This document shows positions 18,452-25,219 of a DNA stretch of 29,539 bases, piece after piece. The stretch is from positions 1-29,539 of the IMG/VR virus record IMGVR_UViG_3300041809_000283. One strand, 5' to 3'. Numbering within the stretch: position 1 is the stretch's first letter; the number at the start of each line of letters is the position of its first letter. The DNA is from a virus. The notes under the pieces are model-generated. The model saw only the letters and a list, made by a program, of their open reading frames with translations, ran no database searches and was not told where the DNA came from. Position numbers and translations under genes: made by a program.

Positions 18452-19648
18452 TTATTCCGCCGAAACAGCCTTTGCCAATCCAGCCTCCCAACTTTCCTCA
18501 CCGCCGCCGTTGTCGCCGCCACCGGGACGGCGCACGCCACCGGGAGCCGCGCCCTTCAATTCCTCGACTTGCGCCTTCAATGTGGCGATTTCGGCGTCTT
18601 TGCGGGACAACATGATTTTCAGGACGGGGAACGCGCCGACCCGCTGCCGGATATGGGCATCGCGTTTGACCTTCTTTTGGAAGAAAGCCTGACGGTCAGC
18701 CGCCTCGATCTGCGAGTCGAACACCGACAGCGCGTGTTTCCGGGCATCGTTCAACTCGGTGTCCTCCGGGTCATTCTTGTAATCGGCCACGGTTTCGGCA
18801 AGGCGGGCGTTGGTTTCCTGCCATGTTTTGCTGACGGTTTCGCGTTCCCTAGTTTGTTCGGCGATTTCCCTCGCGTTCCTGTCTTTGAACTGCGCCCGTT
18901 CATCTTCCAGAGCCGTTGCCCGCTGGGAATCCAAATCCAGCAGTTTATCGCGCAAGCCCAAGACAAAGCTGGCCGTTGGGCCAAACAAATCGTTGGCCTG
19001 CTCAATGGCTTTGCCAACGGGCAGAGAATAAAGCGCGGTGAAGTCTGCCCAAGTCGCCGGTCGTGATTCCCGCGTGACAGTGCCAACGTCATCGGTTTTC
19101 TGAACAACGGTCAATTCCGTGATTTGCTTCTTGGCGCGCTCGGCGGCAGATTTGAAAGGCTTGTCCCACTTCTCCTTGAACTCCGGGCTTGCCTCCTGTT
19201 TGGCGGCGCGGAGATCAGCAAGGGCGGCGTCGCGCTCCTTCTCAATAGCCGTCAAGCGGGTTGTCAACGCCGTTGTGTCCTTGCCTTGCGCCTCGAACGA
19301 CTTGATTTTGTCCTCAAGCGATTTGATTTTGCCGGGATAGGTCTGGTTTTCGGCGCGCAACTGCTTCACGCGCTCGCGCAGTTCCTTGGGGGCCAGCTTG
19401 TCGGTGTCGTCTGGGGCGGCAACGGCTGGTTTAACGTCCGGCTTCGCTCCGGGCGCGGCAGCGGGCTTCTTGGGAGCCTCGAAGGGGTCGTCGGATGGCT
19501 CTGGCGTCGGCGCGGGTGCGGGGGATGGCGACGGGGCAGGCGTCGGCGATGGCGGCGCGGGCGCGGCTGGTTTAGGTGATGGCGATGGAGCGTTCGGGGC
19601 TGGCGCGATGCCAGCCGGCGAATCAGGGAAGTATAGGATGCGTTTCAT
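18452..19648 (-). CDS. Scaffold-like capsid assembly protein
   Basis: This is a 398-aa protein with a Pro/Ala/Ser-rich N-terminal third (repeated PAPSPSP-type units, residues about 12-80). A charged coiled coil follows (KELRERVKQLRAEN near 88, then Lys/Glu/Asp/Arg-rich helices to about 350). The tail GGGEESWEAGLAKAVSAE ends the protein. A disordered start, coiled-coil middle and short C-terminal capsid-binding tail are typical of phage scaffolding proteins, which line the prohead and are expelled during maturation. The start has a purine-rich leader (GAAAAGAAAGA), much like the capsid gene's, and overlaps the previous stop by 4 nt. Its C-terminal peptide recurs in the 89-aa protein after the capsid gene. 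Low sequence complexity makes homology weak evidence, so the call rests on architecture and context. Confidence 0.7.
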   Translation of the reverse strand: MKRILYFPDSPAGIAPAPNAPSPSPKPAAPAPPSPTPAPSPSPAPAPTPEPSDDPFEAPKKPAAAPGAKPDVKPAVAAPDDTDKLAPKELRERVKQLRAENQTYPGKIKSLEDKIKSFEAQGKDTTALTTRLTAIEKERDAALADLRAAKQEASPEFKEKWDKPFKSAAERAKKQITELTVVQKTDDVGTVTRESRPATWADFTALYSLPVGKAIEQANDLFGPTASFVLGLRDKLLDLDSQRATALEDERAQFKDRNAREIAEQTRERETVSKTWQETNARLAETVADYKNDPEDTELNDARKHALSVFDSQIEAADRQAFFQKKVKRDAHIRQRVGAFPVLKIMLSRKDAEIATLKAQVEELKGAAPGGVRRPGGGDNGGGEESWEAGLAKAVSAE

Positions 19649-19938
19649 TTTTTGTCTTTCTTTTCAGTTTGGCCGATGGTTTTGCGTTTGGATTCGAGAT
19701 TGTGTTGCAAGCCGGGTTGCGGGAAATCAATCGGCGCGGCGTCTGGGTTGGCTATCGTTGTCATGGACGCGATGAATTTATTTATTCCATCGGCCTGTTC
19801 AGGAGTCGGCGTGCCGTCAAAGGTTGACGATTTGAGAATCATCACCATTCGGTCGAACCGCACGTCGCCAACGATGCCATTCCACCACGCGCAGAGTTCC
19901 TTGTCCGCAATCAGAAGTTCTTTTGATGTCATAGCCAT
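19645..19938 (-). CDS. Small protein upstream of the scaffold gene
   Basis: This is a 97-aa protein (MAMTSKELLIADKELCAWW...). The ATG at 19938 lies 4 nt after the methyltransferase-like stop; a second ATG two codons later (19932) is also possible, and the 130-aa frame from 20037 would overlap the upstream gene by 95 nt and is rejected. It is acidic-helical at the start, has a central DGTPTPEQADGINKFIASM segment and a basic tail rich in Lys. There is no membrane helix or enzyme motif. It overlaps the scaffold start by 4 nt, so the two are probably translationally coupled. A head-assembly role is possible from position only. Confidence 0.65.
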   Translation of the reverse strand: MAMTSKELLIADKELCAWWNGIVGDVRFDRMVMILKSSTFDGTPTPEQADGINKFIASMTTIANPDAAPIDFPQPGLQHNLESKRKTIGQTEKKDKK

Positions 19939-19942
19939 AAGT

Positions 19943-20455
19943 TTATAGTTGGATGATGGATGACGGAATTGGCCGATCCAAGCTGGCCACCAGTGTTGGA
20001 GGTTCATGCGTTCTGGTGACGTGCGTGTATTTAACATTTTTCAGCAATGGTGCGATGTGTTCTTCATTGTCCTGCCAATAGTCGTGGACAATCACAAAAT
20101 CGCTGGTCTTGATTAACGCCAAGAAATCTTTGGCGCGCCTTGCGCCGCCGGGTGAATTGTCAATGAATGCCACTCCCCAACGCTGTCCAAACTTGGGCAA
20201 ATTATCCAACATCTCATCATAACCGAGTCCCCAAAATGAATGCCCATCTGTTTTTAATTTTTCAAACTTCGACAGCCATTCCTTATTTTGTTCGACTGAA
20301 AGAAGATAGCGATTCGACGCGCCACAAATTGCATGAAGTGTTGGTGTTGAAAAGTGGCCAACTCCCAATTCAAGCACACACCCGGAGGTTGATGCCACGC
20401 ACGCCATTAGGGCGGGCATAAACGATGACCAAGCAAGTTGTTCTTTTTCGTTCAT
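19943..20455 (-). CDS. Class I SAM-dependent methyltransferase-like protein
   Basis: This is a 170-aa protein. Its motif I-like segment VLELGVGHFSTP (about residues 27-38) is the glycine-rich SAM-binding loop of Rossmann-type methyltransferases, followed by an acidic end of strand 2 (LLSVEQNKEW). The later strands AFIDNSPGGARRAKDF and FVIVHDYW complete a typical core. It is shorter than most class I enzymes (about 200-250 aa) and lacks an obvious substrate domain, so the target is unknown. It overlaps the glycosyltransferase stop by 4 nt (ATGA) and is therefore probably co-translated with it. The pairing suggests O-methylation of a glycan, which is inference; methylation of protein or a small metabolite remains possible. 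Confidence 0.75.
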   Translation of the reverse strand: MNEKEQLAWSSFMPALMACVASTSGCVLELGVGHFSTPTLHAICGASNRYLLSVEQNKEWLSKFEKLKTDGHSFWGLGYDEMLDNLPKFGQRWGVAFIDNSPGGARRAKDFLALIKTSDFVIVHDYWQDNEEHIAPLLKNVKYTHVTRTHEPPTLVASLDRPIPSSIIQL

Positions 20456-22143
20456 TTTGTTAGTATTTCTTCCGCATACTGCGCCGGAGTTATTGTTCGT
20501 TTCACGCCTTCAATCCAGATGTATTGCTCTTTGTCCGGTGGCGAATGCGACCAAAACTGGACGACTGGCCACGGACTCTTATCGGGATTGGCTTGGCGTG
20601 AGCAATCCGAAAGTGAATAGGTATCCGCAAAGCAGGTTGCCGCAACCGCGCCGAGCGTTGGATGCTCGGCAAAGGTTTGGGGATATGCGTTCTTGCAACT
20701 TCTGACGTATTCATTGAAGGATACCTTGTGCTTTTCCTCAATCAGTTGTCGAGTCTTTTTGTAAGTGTCCGGCGCATAGACCTCCGGGTGTCCGCGCATA
20801 AATTCATCGGCGACATTGAACGGTAACGCATTTTCGGCGGCAATCTTCCAATTCCAGATGCCGGGATGCCGCTTGGCCAGAGATTCAAACGGCTCATATC
20901 GCAACAGCGGTTTTCCATCCTTGAAGAATGTCTCCGGCGTGACTGGCGCAGTGAAAATGCAGTCCGCGTCCCAATGAGCAATGTAGTCGGCATTGGGACA
21001 CCATTCGTCGGCGCGGCAGACTTGAGCCATGTGCCAGAGCATTCCCTTGTCTTTCCATTCGTAGCCATGTTTTACAGTTACGCCTTCCATTGCCGTCTGT
21101 TTAAGCAGCAGTCGAAGTGCGGGAACATCCTTTGTCGGCACAAGAATCGTCACGCCACAAAAGCCAGTGGCGAACTTTTTGATTGAGCGAAGGCAGTATT
21201 CGAGATACGGAAAATCCTTTGCGTAGGTGACGATGAACAGGGAAACCTTTGGTTTTGAGGTTTTGAAATCCCAGTTCCCCATAAGTTCTTTGGAACCAAA
21301 AGAGCCGAATCGAATTTCGTTTGTCTTTTCCGGCCCCGGCCAATCACTTTTAATCTGATGCACCCCAACAATCTTCCCGTCAGTCAGCCATTGCTTCCGT
21401 TCCTCCTCGGAACACAGGAGGTTGCCATAGCCGGAATAAATGGATTCGAGGCTGACGACCTTTTCGTAGGCGGATTCTTTGAAATCGTTCCACAACCGCA
21501 ACCCGATCTCGTAGTCCCAAGTTCTCGCACTCTTGGCAAGCTCGATGTATTGCTGCGGTGTTCCCAGAACTTCCGGGAATGTTTTCAGAAGCCAGTCCAT
21601 GCGATAGATGGCAAGCGCGCCATTTGGGAACACCGATGATGGCCGCTGTTCCGCAAGATGGCTTGTGCCGCAAACGGCTAAAGGCACCAATCGTTTCCCG
21701 CTTGAACTGGAAATCAGAGACTCAAAACTCTCCGCCGCCTTGCGGTTGAACGAACTTGGATTGAAAACAACCATCGTTCCGCCCGCAATCGCATCGGGAT
21801 TCTTTGAAAGAAACTCCTGCCAGATGATGTCATCCCATCCAGCCACATTTACGCGCGCATCATGTTCCAAAATCATTACATGGGTGAACCTCTTGTTTGC
21901 CGCAATCCGCAGTCCCGCGAAGAACACCAGATTGTTGACCGCCATCCGGTTTTTCTCGCTTCTGGCAACCTCGACCGTTCCATTCAGCTTATACACCATC
22001 GGCCATTCCTTTGAGTAGTTGTAGTCGCTATAAACGATCAACTCATGCTTCGGCGGAAAGTTCCTGATGTTGGCAAAGAAAGAACCCGCCCGGTTTAAGT
22101 TGGGAGATGCCAGGTAACAGATTATGCCGAGCTTTTCGTTCAT
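20452..22143 (-). CDS. Two-domain glycosyltransferase
   Basis: This is a 563-aa protein with the ATG at 22143, overlapping the upstream stop by 1 nt (TGATG). Two GT-A-like halves are visible. The first begins LGIICYLASPN, has a metal-site-like EHDAR at about residues 93-97, and contains FPNGALAIYRMDW. The second begins near residue 300 with VSLFIVTYAKDFPYLEYCL, a typical GT2 opening strand and helix, and carries a DxD metal site in HWDADCIF at about 392-394. These enzymes transfer sugars from nucleotide-sugar donors. In a phage the acceptor could be a capsid or tail protein, or host surface glycan changed during infection. It lies in the scaffold operon and is followed by a methyltransferase-like gene. 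The specificity cannot be read from the sequence. Confidence 0.85.
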   Translation of the reverse strand: MNEKLGIICYLASPNLNRAGSFFANIRNFPPKHELIVYSDYNYSKEWPMVYKLNGTVEVARSEKNRMAVNNLVFFAGLRIAANKRFTHVMILEHDARVNVAGWDDIIWQEFLSKNPDAIAGGTMVVFNPSSFNRKAAESFESLISSSSGKRLVPLAVCGTSHLAEQRPSSVFPNGALAIYRMDWLLKTFPEVLGTPQQYIELAKSARTWDYEIGLRLWNDFKESAYEKVVSLESIYSGYGNLLCSEEERKQWLTDGKIVGVHQIKSDWPGPEKTNEIRFGSFGSKELMGNWDFKTSKPKVSLFIVTYAKDFPYLEYCLRSIKKFATGFCGVTILVPTKDVPALRLLLKQTAMEGVTVKHGYEWKDKGMLWHMAQVCRADEWCPNADYIAHWDADCIFTAPVTPETFFKDGKPLLRYEPFESLAKRHPGIWNWKIAAENALPFNVADEFMRGHPEVYAPDTYKKTRQLIEEKHKVSFNEYVRSCKNAYPQTFAEHPTLGAVAATCFADTYSLSDCSRQANPDKSPWPVVQFWSHSPPDKEQYIWIEGVKRTITPAQYAEEILTK

Positions 22144-22379
22144 CAGTTGCTCGCCGGGGCGACCGGCTTGGGTTGAAACATTCTTCCAGCCGTTCCACAC
22201 GGCGCATTCGGCGTGCGGACATCGCTGCATGGAAGGTAGAACTTCTCGCCGAGAACCAAATCCGTCATCTGGAACGCTCGGCAGCGCGGCAACCGGCCAT
22301 CGCCGTTGTCCACGTCGGTTACGTCAATGAAGTTGGAGCAGTTGCAGCAAAACGGTGGCGGTGATTTGGGCGGGTTCAT
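22143..22379 (-). CDS. Small Cys-rich (possible zinc-binding) protein
   Basis: This is a 78-aa protein. It has Cys pairs and singles (CCNCSNF near 11-17, LPRCRAF near 30, YLPCSDVRTPNAPCG near 48-62) and a GRMFQPKP end. Six Cys in 78 residues suggest one or two metal sites. From memory it resembles a small family of phage and bacterial proteins of the form CxxC...C...PC..R....CG..G..F.PK. Zinc binding is inferred. It starts 24 nt after the preceding small gene and overlaps the glycosyltransferase start by 1 nt. Confidence 0.7.
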   Translation of the reverse strand: MNPPKSPPPFCCNCSNFIDVTDVDNGDGRLPRCRAFQMTDLVLGEKFYLPCSDVRTPNAPCGTAGRMFQPKPVAPASN

Positions 22380-22403
22380 AAATTATTCAGGGGTTGAGGG
22401 GTT

Positions 22404-22592
22404 TCATTTTGTTTTTTGTGGAACAATTTTTCGGGACTCCACCGCCTGCGAAAATAACTTTTGGCACCAGCGCCAAAACCAACGCTCGCCGGACTTGGCA
22501 AACTCAATTTTTGCGTCCTGATATTGCGCCGCCGTTAAGCGGAATTTGAGCCATTTTGTTCTTTCAATCGCCATCAGGAACGATTGTGCCAT
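22404..22592 (-). CDS. Possible ribbon-helix-helix-like small DNA-binding protein
   Basis: This is a 62-aa protein, first of the leftward scaffold operon, divergent from the capsid gene. The segment TKWLKFRLTAAQYQDAKIEF followed by a helix RWFWRWCQKLFSQAV has the pattern of ribbon-helix-helix (Arc/MetJ-type) domains: a beta strand with alternating residues, an Ala/Tyr helix and a final helix. The usual Ser/Gly turn sequence is only partly kept (AKSGERWF), so the match is modest. No Shine-Dalgarno sequence supports either ATG; the shorter start at 22574 (MAIERTKW) is an alternative. If it binds DNA, a role at the adjacent divergent region is natural but unproven. Confidence 0.45.
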   Translation of the reverse strand: MAQSFLMAIERTKWLKFRLTAAQYQDAKIEFAKSGERWFWRWCQKLFSQAVESRKIVPQKTK

Positions 22593-22619
22593 AAAGAACC
22601 AGATTCGTCAATGGGAAAG

Positions 22620-22648
22620 TTGACATTATTTGAAATCTCCATTATTGC
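22620..22648 (+). promoter_or_regulatory. Candidate rightward promoter upstream of the capsid operon
   Basis: TTGACA (22620-22625) is a perfect -35 box, followed after a 17-bp spacer by TATTGC (22643-22648), a partial -10 match. It lies about 180 nt before the capsid start, so the transcript would include the folded leader at 22665-22755. Confidence 0.4.
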
Positions 22649-22664
22649 TTCACCAACAAATCAA

Positions 22665-22755
22665 GCCGCGTGGTTAGCGGCAGGAGTCAGTCGGTCGCCG
22701 TTCGACTCCCGGCAATCGGATGCGGTAAAGCCCGCGAGTCCGGCACTTCCCGGAC
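22665..22755 (+). other. Three tandem stem-loops in the capsid leader
   Basis: SL1 is GCCGC/GCGGC (22665-22681) with loop GTGGTTA. SL2 is GGAGTC/GACTCC (22683-22709) with an inner CGG/CCG stem and 3x3 internal loop. SL3 is GTCCGG/CCGGAC (22738-22755) with a 6-nt loop. SL1 and the GTTCGACTC segment of SL2 resemble a tRNA D-arm and T-loop, but the anticodon arm is missing. The rest of the 233-nt gap (22593-22825) holds the candidate promoter and an A-rich leader with no gene. Confidence 0.5.
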
Positions 22756-22825
22756 GAGAAACCATCACCTCAAACTAAAACAAACAAAACCCGCGCCTTT
22801 GTGCGCACAAACGAAAGAAAGTTTT

Positions 22826-24391
22826 ATGCCGTTATCCGCCAGCCAATGCCAACAGTTCCATGATTATTTGGGCCGTCGCCCTTACGAATGGGACAAAAAA
22901 ATCTCGGAAGACCGCTATCCGCAGGAGTTCATCTACGCCGGTCTTTACTCGACAAAGAAATGGGACAGCTTCACCGACACCCAGCATCTGTGGGAGCAGG
23001 TGCATGTTGCCCGCGCCAATGATCCCGGCATGTGGGCGCAGTTCTTTGCCGACCCCTGTTTGGGTGCGCCCTGCCAGACAAACATTCGCTACATCGGGCA
23101 TGGCGTGACGCAGAAGAAATTCGGCCATTACCGGCAGGAATATCGCACGTCGGTTTTCTGTCTTGACCAGTTGAACACGATTCAGGAAGCACCGCGCAAG
23201 CTGGATGCCATCGTCAAGGGCTACAAAAACATTCCCGAAGAAGTTGCGGGCGGTTTCATCCGCCAGTTGTCTTTGGTCAACGCGGGCACAACTGCCGAAG
23301 GCGGCGGCTTGTGGCTGACGGGCGTTCAGGATGCCTCTGGAAATCCGGTGGCAATTGACATGGACACGGCCATGCTCGCCGTCAGTGCGGGCGGCGCGGC
23401 TGGCACAACGAACGGACTTTTCATCAACCTCAATGCGCTTGGCGGTTTAACCGCACTGGCGTCGGCTGGATACATTACCGCCGCGACCACGGCGGGCCTG
23501 TCTGCCAAGATGGGTCAGATGACGATGGAATACCTGGCCAACCAGCAGGAGGATTTGGCCATTGCCGGGTATCACAATCAAAAGATGGCTGTGAATGGCA
23601 AGTTTGAAATCACGATGGACGGCACGACCAGCCGGTTGCTGACCGCCGCGAATCCTGCGCTGACCTCGCTTTACAAAGCGTCGGACTTCACCAAGGCCGG
23701 AGCGTTCTACGGCTTGGGTGTTGCTGCGGGCTGCGGCGACTGGCTGTTCAAGCGCGACAACATGCAAATGCGCTTCCGTTTCCGTTCGGATTTGGACGGG
23801 AAGAATCTGGCCGGCGGTGCCTTGACCGGCGCTGTATGGGTTGAGCAGATTCAGCCGTTCCAAAATGTGGCCGCGACGTTTGGCATCAAGCCGCTGCCGA
23901 ATCCCGAATGGAAGGCGGCCCCCATCCGCATGTATCACTGCTACAACCGCGATGCCCGCGAGGTTTATGTGGGCGACATCACCAGCGTCAATTCCGAGAT
24001 GAAGTTCGGGCTGGCGCGGTCGTTCATGGGCAAATGGTCGTGGAAACATCCCGATCTGTTCAATGCCACCGACCCCGGCACCGGCACGGTCTGCCAGTAT
24101 GACAATGTGAAGCAGAACATGGGCTTCTTCTTGGGCGAATACGACCTGGGCTGCAAAACCCTGTATCCGAACATCGAACGCTGGTTCATGGCGCTTGGTG
24201 AGGCCACGCCTTACACCCGCCGACCGAACACGGTTACGCCGGTTCTATTGCCGGCTGCTGGCGACTATCAGGACTTGGTTGCATACAATCAGCACTGCGC
24301 TGACAACCCGCAGATTTGGAGTCCGTATGATGTGAGCGAGAACCCGGATGGCACTCCAAACGGGACTTGGAACTCTTACGGTTACGCCTAA
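22826..24391 (+). CDS. Probable major capsid protein
   Basis: This is a 521-aa protein starting MPLSASQCQQFHDYLGRRPYEWDK. The ATG at 22826 has a purine-rich leader (GAAAGAAAG) 5 nt upstream; a longer frame from GTG 22670 would run through the stem-loop leader and adds a basic low-complexity extension, so it is rejected. The protein has no signal peptide or enzymatic motif and is large with mixed alpha/beta composition. Segments RQEYRTSVFCLDQLNTIQ, QMTMEYLANQQEDLAIAG and YGLGVAAGCGDWLFKRDN suggest a virion structural fold. Its size, strong leader, divergence from a scaffold-like gene and the small protein next door all point to the major capsid. An HK97 fold could not be confirmed by eye. Confidence 0.65.
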   Translation: MPLSASQCQQFHDYLGRRPYEWDKKISEDRYPQEFIYAGLYSTKKWDSFTDTQHLWEQVHVARANDPGMWAQFFADPCLGAPCQTNIRYIGHGVTQKKFGHYRQEYRTSVFCLDQLNTIQEAPRKLDAIVKGYKNIPEEVAGGFIRQLSLVNAGTTAEGGGLWLTGVQDASGNPVAIDMDTAMLAVSAGGAAGTTNGLFINLNALGGLTALASAGYITAATTAGLSAKMGQMTMEYLANQQEDLAIAGYHNQKMAVNGKFEITMDGTTSRLLTAANPALTSLYKASDFTKAGAFYGLGVAAGCGDWLFKRDNMQMRFRFRSDLDGKNLAGGALTGAVWVEQIQPFQNVAATFGIKPLPNPEWKAAPIRMYHCYNRDAREVYVGDITSVNSEMKFGLARSFMGKWSWKHPDLFNATDPGTGTVCQYDNVKQNMGFFLGEYDLGCKTLYPNIERWFMALGEATPYTRRPNTVTPVLLPAAGDYQDLVAYNQHCADNPQIWSPYDVSENPDGTPNGTWNSYGYA

Positions 24392-24407
24392 TCGCAATTC
24401 AAATTAG

Positions 24408-24437
24408 GACGGCTTGGCGGGAAACTGCCAAGCCGTC
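24408..24437 (+). terminator. Strong hairpin after the capsid gene (terminator or processing element)
   Basis: GACGGCTTGGC (24408-24418) pairs perfectly with GCCAAGCCGTC (24427-24437): an 11-bp stem and 8-nt loop, 17 nt after the capsid stop. It is followed by ATT and an A-run rather than a T-run, so it may stabilise or attenuate the transcript rather than end it. Confidence 0.5.
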
Positions 24438-24456
24438 ATTAAAAAAAACAAAACCA

Positions 24457-24726
24457 ATGAAAAAAATCCTTTTGGATATGGCTGGGGCTGACGGCGGTGG
24501 TGGGGCCATGGCCAGCCCGCCAGCGCCCGCTGGCGATGATGCTGCCAAAACCGTTGTCGTTTCATCCGACCTTTTGCCGGACGCGAAGCCGGGCGACACC
24601 TACACCGTCAAGTCAGTTGCCGATGGGAATGTCACCTTGGAATGCGCGCCGTCGGAAGGCGGTGGAGACGAATGGGGTGATGGGCTTGTAAAGGCCGCGT
24701 CCGCAACCGATGAAGGAGCGATGTAA
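24457..24726 (+). CDS. Small capsid-associated protein sharing the scaffold tail motif
   Basis: This is an 89-aa protein (MKKILLDMAGADGGGG...). The ATG at 24457 lies in an A-rich leader just after the hairpin. An Ala/Pro-rich linker leads to a small strand-rich unit (DAKPGDTYTVKSV, GNVTLECAPS). The C-terminus from residue 68, GGGDEWGDGLVKAASA, closely resembles the last residues of the scaffold-like protein (18452-18508), and both proteins start with MK[KR]IL. This suggests a shared capsid-binding peptide, so the protein could be a decoration, stabilisation or assembly factor for the capsid. It is not recognised as a named family. Function is inference. Confidence 0.65.
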   Translation: MKKILLDMAGADGGGGAMASPPAPAGDDAAKTVVVSSDLLPDAKPGDTYTVKSVADGNVTLECAPSEGGGDEWGDGLVKAASATDEGAM

Positions 24727-24727
24727 T

Positions 24728-25156
24728 ATGCCAAAAAATCTTTCACCACTACCTCAAATCACGCCACCGCCAACGCTGTCCAGCAATGACGCGCTATTGA
24801 CGGACATTTCCGCCTTCAAGGGGCTGAATCCACGCGAAGCACTCGCCGCCCGCGTTTATTTCAGGATGAAGGAACTGGCCAATGACGCAAGTGCGCCGCT
24901 GACCAATTACGATCCATCCGTTCCCGGAAACATCACCGCCCTGTTCCAAGACTCCAAAACAGTGTTTGGCAGCATTCCGGTCGGCGATTTGCCATACGCA
25001 TCTCTGGCGATTGATTGGGCCAACTCCAAGGCCGTTTATGGCGCATTGCCATCCGAGGTTGATGCCATCCGTGCATTGCTTGGCAATCTTGTGACCAGAA
25101 CGGACGATGAACTTCAACGCGCCGCGATGTATCTGCGCCTCGAAATCGGCGAGTAA
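24728..25156 (+). CDS. Hypothetical protein of the capsid operon
   Basis: This is a 142-aa protein (MPKNLSPLPQITPPPTL...). The start at 24728 has an AAGGAG ribosome site at 24712-24717 and sits 1 nt after the preceding stop. After a Pro-rich start it is mainly helical (AFKGLNPREALAARVYFRMK, LPSEVDAIRALLGNLV, ELQRAAMYLRLEIGE). No membrane helix, signal peptide or enzyme motif is visible. As the last gene before a terminator in the capsid operon, a head-completion role is conceivable. Confidence 0.7.
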   Translation: MPKNLSPLPQITPPPTLSSNDALLTDISAFKGLNPREALAARVYFRMKELANDASAPLTNYDPSVPGNITALFQDSKTVFGSIPVGDLPYASLAIDWANSKAVYGALPSEVDAIRALLGNLVTRTDDELQRAAMYLRLEIGE

Positions 25157-25181
25157 AACCACAACATTAACAAAATCTCAT

Positions 25182-25217
25182 GCCGCCCGGCCCGCACTTG
25201 CTGGCGGGCGGCTTTTT
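25182..25217 (+). terminator. Rho-independent terminator immediately before the spike gene
   Basis: GCCGCCCG (25182-25189) pairs with CGGGCGGC (25205-25212), followed directly by TTTTT (25213-25217). This is a strong intrinsic terminator for the capsid operon; alternative pairings of the same GC-rich arms exist. It ends 3 bases before the start codon of the next gene. Confidence 0.85.
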
Positions 25218-25219
25218 AT

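Noticed and set aside
22660-22725. tRNA gene suggested by a D-arm-like hairpin and GTTCGACTC
   Set aside because: Only 15 nt separate the D-arm-like stem from the T-like arm, too few for an anticodon arm, and the T-stem pairs are shifted by one base. No acceptor stem closes around it.
22670-22825. 52-residue N-terminal extension of the capsid gene from a GTG start
   Set aside because: It translates the stem-loop leader into a basic, low-complexity peptide unlike the rest of the protein, and the ATG at 22826 has a purine-rich leader.
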